From Planctomycetota bacterium (GTDB lineage: Bacteria > Planctomycetota > PLA2 > JAEUHO01), in assembly GCA_020851795.1 (NCBI GenBank), contig JADZCA010000019.1, positions 1-34,030 of the forward strand: a stretch of DNA of 34,030 nt, in the 5' to 3' direction. Below, piece by piece: positions 7,398 to 14,520 of this stretch. Position numbers and translations under genes: made by a program. Under the pieces are notes generated by a model. That model was not told the origin of the DNA, searched no databases, and saw nothing but the letters and a program-made list of their open reading frames with translations. Within the stretch, counting starts at the first letter, position 1. The number at the start of each line of letters is the position of its first letter.

Positions 7398-8858
7398 ATG
7401 CGTACGTCGATCGTCGGGGCCGTGCTGGCGGCCTCGTTCCTCGTGGGCTGCGGCGGCAGCGGCGGTGGCGGGGGCGGCGGAGGCGGGAGCTTCGCCGGCT
7501 TCGACCCCCTGATGACGCTCGGCAACCCGACGGTGCAGAGCCACGAGTACGGCACGGCCGTCGCCTTCCTCGACTGGGACGAGGACGGCGACCTCGACCT
7601 CGCGGTCGGCGTGCCCGGCGAGTCGTCGGGCATGCTCGCCAACGTCGGCGTCGTCCGCCTCTACCTGCAGGGCCCCGCGGGCGTGTTCTCGACTGCGTCC
7701 GACGTGTTCGCGTCCGCCAACTGGGGGAGCGGCGGCGCGATCGACGGGATGCGCTTCGGCGAGAGCCTCGCGGCCGGCGACTTCGACGGCGACGGGCGCA
7801 CCGACCTCGCCATCGGCTGCCCGCGCGACACCGCGTCGGCCCAGCTCGCGGCCGGCCGGGTCTACGTCGTCCTCAACGACGCCGGCAGCACGGGCTTCCG
7901 CACGCTGTCGGGCCCGTTCGCCGAGCCGAGCGGCGCCCAGGCGGGTGCCGAGTTCGGCGCGACGCTGGCCGCGGGCCGCGTGAACAACGACTCCGTCGCC
8001 GACCTCGTCGTCGGCGCGCCCGAGACCACGATCGGGATGTCCACCGGCGCCGGCCGCGCGACGGCCCTCTACGGCTCCACGACGCGCGCCAACATCGCGG
8101 CGACCGCGTCGGTGCCGATGCAGTCGGCCTCGCCCGTCACGGACGGCTTCTTCGGCGCCGCGATCGCCATCGGCGACGTCAACGACGACGGCAACCCCGA
8201 CCTCATCGTGGGCGAGCCCGGTGCCGCCACGACGCACGGCGGCTCGGTGACCGTCCTCTCCAACGGCGGCGGCGCCTCGCCGGTGTTCACGCCGGTGGCG
8301 ACGCTCTCGACCAGCGCCTCCGGCGACTTCGCCGAGTTCGGCGCGTCGGTCGCGGCCGCCGACGTGGACGGCGACGGCGACGACGACATCGCGGTCGGCG
8401 TGCCCTACGGCAACGTCGGCGCCAACACCGAGGCGGGCTACGTGATCGTGTTCGTCCGCACCTCGGCCTTCGCCTTCAGCGAGAGCGCGCCGATCCCGGA
8501 CCGCACGCAGGAGTCGGGGGCGCAGTTCGGCGCGACGATGGTCGTCACCGACGCGGACGGGGACGGCACCCCCGACCTCCTCGTCGCGGCGCCCGCCGCG
8601 ACGGTGGACTCGACCTTCGGCGCCGGCTCGGTGACGCTGTTCCTCAACAACGGCAACGGCACCTACGCGCAGCCGTCGGCGGACGAGGTGCTCGTCTCCT
8701 CCAACCCGACCGAGGACGGCGCGTTCGGCGTCGCGCTCGCCGCCGGGGACACGGGCAACGACGGCGTCGGGGACCTCGTCGCGGTCGGCTCGCCCGGCCC
8801 GACGGACCCGTTCCTCGTCCTGCCGGGCTCGGTCGAGACGTTCGCGATCCAGCACTGA
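7398..8858 (+). CDS. FG-GAP repeat (integrin-like propeller) lipoprotein
   Basis: A 486-residue protein from ATG 7398, with AGGAAGG at 7384-7390 as Shine-Dalgarno. Residues 1-18 are a lipoprotein signal ending in the lipobox LVGC (Cys18), followed by a Gly-rich linker (about residues 19-31). The rest is made of seven FG-GAP repeats, each with an Asp-rich calcium-binding-type loop: DWDEDGDLD, DFDGDGRTD, a degenerate RVNNDSVAD, DVNDDGNPD, DVDGDGDDD, DADGDGTPD and DTGNDGVGD. Seven repeats fit one complete beta-propeller of the integrin-alpha N-terminal type. It is expected to be anchored in a membrane and exposed outside the cytoplasm, perhaps for adhesion or ligand binding. A strong hairpin terminator follows. 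This is one of the best-supported calls in the window; the ligand is unknown. Confidence 0.92.
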   Translation: MRTSIVGAVLAASFLVGCGGSGGGGGGGGGSFAGFDPLMTLGNPTVQSHEYGTAVAFLDWDEDGDLDLAVGVPGESSGMLANVGVVRLYLQGPAGVFSTASDVFASANWGSGGAIDGMRFGESLAAGDFDGDGRTDLAIGCPRDTASAQLAAGRVYVVLNDAGSTGFRTLSGPFAEPSGAQAGAEFGATLAAGRVNNDSVADLVVGAPETTIGMSTGAGRATALYGSTTRANIAATASVPMQSASPVTDGFFGAAIAIGDVNDDGNPDLIVGEPGAATTHGGSVTVLSNGGGASPVFTPVATLSTSASGDFAEFGASVAAADVDGDGDDDIAVGVPYGNVGANTEAGYVIVFVRTSAFAFSESAPIPDRTQESGAQFGATMVVTDADGDGTPDLLVAAPAATVDSTFGAGSVTLFLNNGNGTYAQPSADEVLVSSNPTEDGAFGVALAAGDTGNDGVGDLVAVGSPGPTDPFLVLPGSVETFAIQH

Positions 8859-8880
8859 CCGCCGCTCGCGACGACCTCAC

Positions 8881-8914
8881 GCGGCGGGCGCTCCCCTCGA
8901 GGGGCGCCCGCCGC
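8881..8914 (+). terminator. Hairpin terminator after FG-GAP gene
   Basis: GCGGCGGGCG (8881-8890) pairs with CGCCCGCCGC (8905-8914), enclosing an inner CCCC-TCGA-GGGG stem with a small bulge. A short T-containing stretch (GCTCGTTTCC) follows. It begins 23 nt after the stop at 8858, with no competing gene until 9030. Confidence 0.7.
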
Positions 8915-9017
8915 GCTCGTTTCCGGTCGGTCGTGTCCGTCGCGCGTCCGGGCCACCGCCTCGGGCGGTGTCGTCGCCTCGGTGCCCGACCGGTGCGCGA
9001 GCGGCCCCGGCTGACCG

Positions 9018-9023
9018 TACGAT
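9018..9023 (+). promoter_or_regulatory. Putative -10 hexamer TACGAT
   Basis: TACGAT followed by CCCCGC and the GTG at 9030. The 6-nt gap matches the minus-strand promoter at 7078-7073 and implies a leaderless message. Confidence 0.5.
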
Positions 9024-9029
9024 CCCCGC

Positions 9030-11195
9030 GTGCGGGCCCGACGCGTCGCTCTCCCCGTCTTCCTCGTGCTCGCCGCGCTCGGGGTCGGCGTCGTCTCCGG
9101 CGTCCTCGACCTCGCCGCCGTGGTGCACGCGCTGCGAGGCGGCGACGCCGCGCCCGACGTCGCCGACGCGCCCGACGAGGCGGCGCCGCCCGCGACCCCC
9201 GACCCGTCGTCGGCGGGCGGGCTCGCCGCGCGGGGCCTCGCCCGGCGCGACGGCACGGGGCCCGGGGCGGACGCCGCCGCGCGCGCCCCCGTCGAGGCGG
9301 CCGCGCCCGCGCCCAAGGCGCTCGCGGGGGTCGTGCTCGGCCCCGACGGGCAGCCGGTCGCGGGCGCGCAGGTGCGCCTCGTCGCCGCGGACGGGACCGT
9401 GCTCCTCGCGACGACCGACGGCGACGGCCGCTTCCGCCTCGAGGCGCCCGCGGGGCGCTACGACCTCGTCGTCCGCGCCGGCGCCGACGGGACGCTCTGG
9501 CTGCGCGACCTGCTCGTGGACGGCCGACCGCTCGCCGCGCCGCTCGAGCTCGCCGCCGCGGGCACGATGCGCGTCGAGGCCACGCTCGACGGCCAGCCGC
9601 TGCGCGGGGCCGCCGTCCGCGTGCGGGTCGGCGCCGACTCCGTGCCGCGCACCGTCGCGGAGGGCACCACCGACGCCGACGGGCGCCTCGACGCGGACGG
9701 CCTCCCGCCCGGCGCCTACGTCGTGGAAGTGGACGTCGCGCTCGGCGTCGTGGCGACGCGCCGCGTCGACCTCTCGACCTCGGCGACCGCCGCCGTCGCG
9801 GTGCCCGCGCTCGGTCGCTGGGGCGGGCGCGTGTCCGACGCGGCGACGGGCGCCGCGGTGGGCGACGCCGCCGTCACCGTGACGACGGGCGGCCGCGACG
9901 CGAGCGTCGTCTCGACGACGACCTCCGACGCGACGGGCGGGTTCTCGCTCGTCGTTCCGCGCGTGCGGCCGTCGGGCGTGTCGGTGGACCACCCGGCGTA
10001 CATGCCGTGGCCCGCCGCCTCCGACGCCGCCGCCGCGGCGAACGCGGTGGCCGCGGTGCGCGCGACGGGCGAGGTGGTGCGCGACGTGCCGCTCGCGCGC
10101 GGCGCGGCGGTGCGCGGCGTCGTGACCCACGCCGACACGAAGGCGCCCGTGCCCGGGCTCACGCTGCGGTTCACCTCGCCCGCGGCCCGCGGCGTCGCGC
10201 GCACGGCGCGCACCGGCGACGACGGCCTCTACGAGGTGCTCGGGCTCGCGCCCGGGACCTGGACCGCGGTCGCGGAGTCGCCGGGCTGGTGGCTCTCGGG
10301 GCGTGCGAGCGTCGGCGTCCCCGTGCCCGGCGTGGGCGGCGCGGCCGCGACGCTGCTCGACCTCGTCGCGCGCTCCTCGGGGCAGGTGACCGGCCGCGTG
10401 CAACGCGCCGACGGGTCGCCCGTCGCGCTGGCGCGCGTCTGGCTCGTGGGCGGCGGCGGGGTGGTGCGCTCGGTGCGCGAGGCCGGGCGCCTGCTCGAGA
10501 CCGTCTCCGCCGCCGACGGCTCGTTCGTGCTCGACGACGCGCCGCCCACCGTGCCGATGCAGGCGCGCGCCTCGCTCGGCACCGCCGAGGCCACGCCGTC
10601 GGTCGCGTTCCGCGTGCAGGACGGCGTGCCCCCGCTCGTGCTCGTGCTCGCGCCGACGGGCACGGTGCGCGGCCGCGTCGTGGACCTCGCGACGCGCGAG
10701 CCCGTCGCCGACGCCGTCGTGCGGCTCGCGCCGGTGGGGGAGCCGAGCGGGCGCACCGCGCGCGACACGCGGACCGGCGCCGACGGGCGCTACGAGGTCG
10801 CGGGCCTGCTCCCCGGCGGCTGGAAGGCGACGCCCGACAAGCGCCGCGACTTCCTGCCGGGCGCGCCCGTCGAGCTCACGCTGGCGCCCGACGCGCTCGA
10901 GCTCGACCGCGAGCTGTCCCTCGACCCCGGGCTCGTCGTCGCGGGCTTCGCCGTGGACGGGGCGGGCACCGCGGTCGCGGGCGCGCGCGTGACGCTGACG
11001 GGCGTCGAGGACCAGGGCACGCCGCCGCCGCCGGTGTCGCGCAACGGGCGCACCGCCGCCGACGGCTCGTTCCGCTTCGCCGCGCTGCGCTCGGGCGCGT
11101 ACGCGGTCGAGGTGCGGCGCAACGGCAAGGTCGTCGCGCGCATCGAGCGCCTGCGCGGAGGCGAGTCGCGGCTGGTGCTGCGCATCGAGCCGTGA
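9030..11195 (+). CDS. Anchored protein with tandem carboxypeptidase-regulatory-like modules
   Basis: A 721-residue protein from GTG 9030. Residues about 4-27 form an N-terminal membrane anchor or uncleaved signal (VALPVFLVLAALGVGVVSGV), followed by an Ala/Pro/Asp-rich linker to about residue 95. The rest is a chain of about seven beta-sandwich modules of the CarboxypepD_reg/SpaA-like type. They are recognised by recurring starts of the form G-x-V-x-G/D-x-x-G-x-P-V-x-G-A-x-V (VVLGPDGQPVAGAQVRL, RGRVVDLATREPVADAVV, FAVDGAGTAVAGARVTL) and ends of the form T-D-A-D-G-R-F/Y-x-x-x-x-L-x-P-G-x-Y/W. Such modules usually serve as structural or adhesive extracytoplasmic repeats, not as enzymes. A second protein of the same kind follows at 11348. 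There are no catalytic motifs. Confidence 0.85.
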   Translation: MRARRVALPVFLVLAALGVGVVSGVLDLAAVVHALRGGDAAPDVADAPDEAAPPATPDPSSAGGLAARGLARRDGTGPGADAAARAPVEAAAPAPKALAGVVLGPDGQPVAGAQVRLVAADGTVLLATTDGDGRFRLEAPAGRYDLVVRAGADGTLWLRDLLVDGRPLAAPLELAAAGTMRVEATLDGQPLRGAAVRVRVGADSVPRTVAEGTTDADGRLDADGLPPGAYVVEVDVALGVVATRRVDLSTSATAAVAVPALGRWGGRVSDAATGAAVGDAAVTVTTGGRDASVVSTTTSDATGGFSLVVPRVRPSGVSVDHPAYMPWPAASDAAAAANAVAAVRATGEVVRDVPLARGAAVRGVVTHADTKAPVPGLTLRFTSPAARGVARTARTGDDGLYEVLGLAPGTWTAVAESPGWWLSGRASVGVPVPGVGGAAATLLDLVARSSGQVTGRVQRADGSPVALARVWLVGGGGVVRSVREAGRLLETVSAADGSFVLDDAPPTVPMQARASLGTAEATPSVAFRVQDGVPPLVLVLAPTGTVRGRVVDLATREPVADAVVRLAPVGEPSGRTARDTRTGADGRYEVAGLLPGGWKATPDKRRDFLPGAPVELTLAPDALELDRELSLDPGLVVAGFAVDGAGTAVAGARVTLTGVEDQGTPPPPVSRNGRTAADGSFRFAALRSGAYAVEVRRNGKVVARIERLRGGESRLVLRIEP

Positions 11196-11296
11196 CGGGT
11201 GCGGCGGCGGACCTTCGCCGGCACGTCGTGGCGCGCGACGCGGGCCCCGGGGCCCTCGTCGCCGCGCGTGAAGACGTCGGTCCCCGCCCCGTGACG

Positions 11297-11302
11297 TAGG
11301 CT
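11297..11302 (+). promoter_or_regulatory. Putative -10 hexamer TAGGCT
   Basis: TAGGCT lies 45 nt before the ATG at 11348. Unlike the short-gap promoters, this leader contains a Shine-Dalgarno-like GGGAG close to the start codon, so the message would have a conventional leader. Confidence 0.4.
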
Positions 11303-11347
11303 CCCTCGCGCGGGGCGCGTCGGGTGCCCCCGGGACGGGAGACGGCC

Positions 11348-14173
11348 ATGGCGCGCTCGTTGCCGATCGCGGTGCTCGGGCTCGCGGTGCTCGCGGGCGC
11401 GGGGTGGCTGCTCCTGCGGCGCGGCAACGACGGCCCGCTCGGCGGCGGGTCCGCCGACGACCCCGCCGGCGGCGGGAAGGCCCCGACCGTGGCGGGTGCC
11501 GGCGAGGGCGACGACGCGGCCGCCGCCGCGCGCGCGCGCGCGGCCGCCGAGGGGCGGCTGGCGGGCGGGATCCGGCCCGAGCGCGTGGGGCTGGGCTCGG
11601 TCACCGCGCGCGTGCTGCTCGCCCGCGGCGAGAAGCCCCTCGAGGGCGCGGTGCTGCGGCTCGAGGGCGCCGGCTACGGCGGCGAGGTCGTGAGCGTGCG
11701 CGGGACCACGGACGCCACCGGCGTCGTGCGCATCGAGCGCGTGCCCGCGGCGCGGTCGCTGTCGGGCCGCGTGGACGCCGACGGGCAGCCGCCCTACCCG
11801 CTCGCCGGCGTCGAGGTCCGCGCGGGGCAGACGGCCGACCTCGGCACCGTGCTGCTCGGCGCGAGCGCCGTCGTGGTCGGGCGCGTCGTGGACGAGAAGG
11901 GCGCCGGCATCGTCGGCGCCGACGTGCGCGCGCTCGTCGCCATCGACAACCCGATGGAGCTGTTCAACAACCTGATGGACCTGTTCACGTCGATGGGGCG
12001 CGAGCCGACGCCGCTCGCGAAGACGACCTCGGGGCCCGAGGGGCGCTTCCGGCTCGAGGGCGTCCCCGCCGGCGCGGTGTACGTGCGCGCGGTCGCCGCG
12101 GGCTTCGAGGCCGCGAGCCTCAAGGTGCGCGTGGGGCCCGACGGGGCGACGGGCGAGCCGCCGGTCGTGCGCCTCGCCTCCGGCGTGCGGCTCGCGGGCG
12201 TCGTCGTCGAGAAGGGCGGCGGGCCCGTGGCCGGCGCCACGGTCGCCGTCTTTTCGACGGCCAACAGCGAGCCCGCGGCGTTCCTCGCCGAGCGCGTGTT
12301 CGCGACCACCGACCGCGAGGGACGCTTCGAGGTCACCGTCGGCGCGAACGAGAAGAAACTGCGCACCGTCGTCGAGGCGGACGGCTTCCCCACGACCTTC
12401 GGCATGCAGGTCGAGGCGGGCGCGACCGACGTGCGCATCGAGCTCGAGCGCGGGGCCGAGGTCGAGGTCACCGTGCTCGTCGAGGGCCAGGACGAGCCCG
12501 TCGCCGACGCGATGGTCGCGCTCGCGATCGGCGACGGGCTGATGAGCGACGCGCCGCAGACCGCCGGGGCGATGCCCTACGGCGTCACCGACGCGCGCGG
12601 CGTGGCGCGCATCCCGGCGCGGGCCGGCAAGCTCGAGATGCTCGTGCTCAGCCACCGCGTGCACGGCGTGGCGATGCTCCAGCCCGGCGGCGCCGCGCGG
12701 ATGGGCAGCGTGTCGGGCGACGTGCCCAAGGAGGTCCCGGCCGAGGGCGTCGTGCGCTTCACGCTGCGCGTGCAGCCGACGCTCCTGCTCACGGGACGCG
12801 TCACGGCCAAGCGCGGCGGCGCGGCGGTGGCCGGCGCGGACGTGCGGCTCGTCGCGATGTTCGGCGGCGGCGGCGCGTCCGCCCGCACCGACGAGAGCGG
12901 GGCCTACCGGCTCTCGATCCCCTCGGGCAGCTCGCCCTTCGGGGGGACCCTCGTGCGCGTGAGCGCAGCCGGCTACGTCGCGGCGGCCCACCAGGTCGCG
13001 GTGGACGACGCCGCGCGCGCGGCGGGCACGGTGACGCTCGACGTCACGCTGGCGGCGGGCGCGCGCGTGCGGGGCAAGGTCGTCGCGCCCGACGGGACGC
13101 CCGTGGGCGGCGCGCGGGTGACGCTGGTCCTCGCCTCGCCGTCCTTCGACGTGACGTCGTTCTTCGCCCCGGGTGCGGGCGGCGTGCTCACCGGCGCCGA
13201 CGGCGCCTTCGTCCTCCCCGACGTCGCCGCGGCGGACGAACCGGGTGGCGGCGCGCCGGGCGAGCGGCGCGGCGCGGTGGTGCGCGTGGACGCGGAGGGC
13301 TTCGTGCTGGCGACGTCGGCGCGCTTCGCCATCCCCGAGGGCGGCGACGTCGCGGTGCCCGCGGTCAAGCTCTCGCGCGGCGTCGTGCTCTCCGGCGTCG
13401 TGCGCGACGCGTCCGGGCGGGGCGTGGCGGCGGCCAGCGTCGAGGTCCACGTCTCGACGCACGACCCCGACGACCTCAGCGCCTTCGTCGTCGCCGAGAC
13501 GACGCGACGCGCGCGGCGCGAGACCGCCGACGGCGAGGGGCGCTTCCGCGTCGAGCGGCTCGCGCCGGGCGCCGCGGTGACGTTGACCGCGCGCGCGCCC
13601 GGCGCCGTCGCCGGCCGACGGACGGTCAAGGTGCCCGAGCAGGGCGAGGTGCCCGCCGTCGAGATCGCGCTGCGCGCGGCGCTCACGATCACGGGCATCG
13701 TCGTGGACGACGACGGGCGCCCGGTCGCGAAGGCGACGGTGTTCACCGACGACGGCCTCGAGGGCGTGTCGGGCGACGAGGGGTACGTGCCGCCCCAGCG
13801 CGCGACGACCGACGCGAACGGGCGCTTCTCGCTCGGCGGGCTCCCGCCGGGGACGATCCGCGTGTCCGCCACGGCGCCCGAGCACCGCGGCGCGCACGCC
13901 CCGGTCGCGACCGGCTCGACGGTCGAGCTGCGCCTCGTCCGCCGTTCCCCGGGGGACGTCAAGCGCCTCCAGGAGATCGACGCCGAGCTCGAGGAAGTCA
14001 GCCGGGGGTTCATGTCGGCCAAGGACGACGAGGCGCGCCAGGCCCTGCTCCAGCGCATGCAGGCGCTGCAGACCGAGCGCGCCAAGCTCGGCGCCGACGA
14101 CGTCGGGGCCGGGCTGGAGCGCGACGAGGCGCCGCCCGAGCCCGCCGCCGTCGAGGCGCCGCCGCCGCGGTGA
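11348..14173 (+). CDS. Anchored multi-module carboxypeptidase-regulatory-like protein with C-terminal coiled coil
   Basis: A 941-residue protein from ATG 11348; the upstream GGGAG supports this start over an in-frame start at 11324. Residues 1-23 (ARSLPIAVLGLAVLAGAGWL) form a membrane anchor, followed by a low-complexity Gly/Ala/Asp linker to about residue 75. Eight or nine carboxypeptidase-regulatory-like beta modules follow (for example VVGRVVDEKGAGIVGADV, RGKVVAPDGTPVGGARVTL, ITGIVVDDDGRPVAKATVF). Residues about 868-918 are a charged helix likely to form a coiled coil (KRLQEIDAELEEV, LQRMQALQTERAKL), and the end is Pro/Glu/Ala-rich. The coiled coil distinguishes it from its neighbour at 9030 and suggests oligomerisation at the tip of a stalk. 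The two are likely related by duplication. Function is probably structural or adhesive. Confidence 0.85.
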   Translation: MARSLPIAVLGLAVLAGAGWLLLRRGNDGPLGGGSADDPAGGGKAPTVAGAGEGDDAAAAARARAAAEGRLAGGIRPERVGLGSVTARVLLARGEKPLEGAVLRLEGAGYGGEVVSVRGTTDATGVVRIERVPAARSLSGRVDADGQPPYPLAGVEVRAGQTADLGTVLLGASAVVVGRVVDEKGAGIVGADVRALVAIDNPMELFNNLMDLFTSMGREPTPLAKTTSGPEGRFRLEGVPAGAVYVRAVAAGFEAASLKVRVGPDGATGEPPVVRLASGVRLAGVVVEKGGGPVAGATVAVFSTANSEPAAFLAERVFATTDREGRFEVTVGANEKKLRTVVEADGFPTTFGMQVEAGATDVRIELERGAEVEVTVLVEGQDEPVADAMVALAIGDGLMSDAPQTAGAMPYGVTDARGVARIPARAGKLEMLVLSHRVHGVAMLQPGGAARMGSVSGDVPKEVPAEGVVRFTLRVQPTLLLTGRVTAKRGGAAVAGADVRLVAMFGGGGASARTDESGAYRLSIPSGSSPFGGTLVRVSAAGYVAAAHQVAVDDAARAAGTVTLDVTLAAGARVRGKVVAPDGTPVGGARVTLVLASPSFDVTSFFAPGAGGVLTGADGAFVLPDVAAADEPGGGAPGERRGAVVRVDAEGFVLATSARFAIPEGGDVAVPAVKLSRGVVLSGVVRDASGRGVAAASVEVHVSTHDPDDLSAFVVAETTRRARRETADGEGRFRVERLAPGAAVTLTARAPGAVAGRRTVKVPEQGEVPAVEIALRAALTITGIVVDDDGRPVAKATVFTDDGLEGVSGDEGYVPPQRATTDANGRFSLGGLPPGTIRVSATAPEHRGAHAPVATGSTVELRLVRRSPGDVKRLQEIDAELEEVSRGFMSAKDDEARQALLQRMQALQTERAKLGADDVGAGLERDEAPPEPAAVEAPPPR

Positions 14174-14219
14174 CGGGGGCGCGCCCCGGCGTCGGGTGAG
14201 CGCCACCCCCGGGGGTTGG

Positions 14220-14225
14220 TAGGCT
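14220..14225 (+). promoter_or_regulatory. Putative -10 hexamer TAGGCT
   Basis: TAGGCT followed by the 13-nt C-rich tract CCCCCGCTCGCCC and the ATG at 14239. No Shine-Dalgarno is present. Confidence 0.45.
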
Positions 14226-14238
14226 CCCCCGCTCGCCC

Positions 14239-14499
14239 ATGCGCGTCGTCCTCTACACCGTGAGCCACGAGTGCCCGCTCTGCGACGAGGTGCGCGCGCA
14301 CCTCACCGCGCTGCGTCGGCACCACGCGTTCACCGTCGAGGAGGTGCTCGTGGACCGCGACCCGCGGCTCGCCGTGCGCTACGCGCTCCGCGTCCCGGTG
14401 GTCGAGGTGGACGGTCGTGAGGTCGGCTTCGGGAAGGTCGATCCCCGGGCCCTCCAGACCGCCGTGTCCGGGGGCGGCACGGTCGCTCCCCGCTCGTAG
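14239..14499 (+). CDS. Glutaredoxin-like protein (DUF836 type)
   Basis: An 86-residue thioredoxin-fold protein from ATG 14239. It opens with a beta strand and a CxxC site (VVLYTVSHECPLCDEVRAHL; cysteines near residues 12 and 15), then a second strand (EEVLVDRDPRL), the cis-Pro strand (RVPVVEVDGREV) and a final helix. This is the compact layout of glutaredoxin-like DUF836 proteins, cytoplasmic thiol-disulfide oxidoreductases of mostly undefined partner. The C-terminal dozen residues are Gly/Ser-rich. The stop codon TAG is part of the TAGACT hexamer for the next gene, so the two genes abut closely. A redoxin-like domain also occurs in that neighbour, but a functional link is speculative. Confidence 0.85.
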   Translation: MRVVLYTVSHECPLCDEVRAHLTALRRHHAFTVEEVLVDRDPRLAVRYALRVPVVEVDGREVGFGKVDPRALQTAVSGGGTVAPRS

Positions 14500-14502
14500 A
14501 CT
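14497..14502 (+). promoter_or_regulatory. Putative -10 hexamer TAGACT overlapping a stop codon
   Basis: TAGACT begins with the TAG stop of the glutaredoxin-like gene. GGAGG at 14510-14514 lies 6 nt before the GTG at 14521, so this leader combines a hexamer with a Shine-Dalgarno. Confidence 0.35.
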
Positions 14503-14520
14503 CCGCCCCGGAGGCCCTTG

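Noticed and set aside
4473..8855. A 1460-codon minus-strand open frame crossing the secreted thioredoxin-like gene and the antisense of the FG-GAP gene
   Set aside because: It contains fragments in the wrong frame and low-complexity Arg/Gly/Asp sequence; the FG-GAP and signal-peptide-bearing genes explain the region.
7247..11299. A 1350-codon plus-strand open frame overlapping the FG-GAP and modular proteins
   Set aside because: Low-complexity Arg-rich translation in a shifted frame; the correct frame encodes recognisable repeats.
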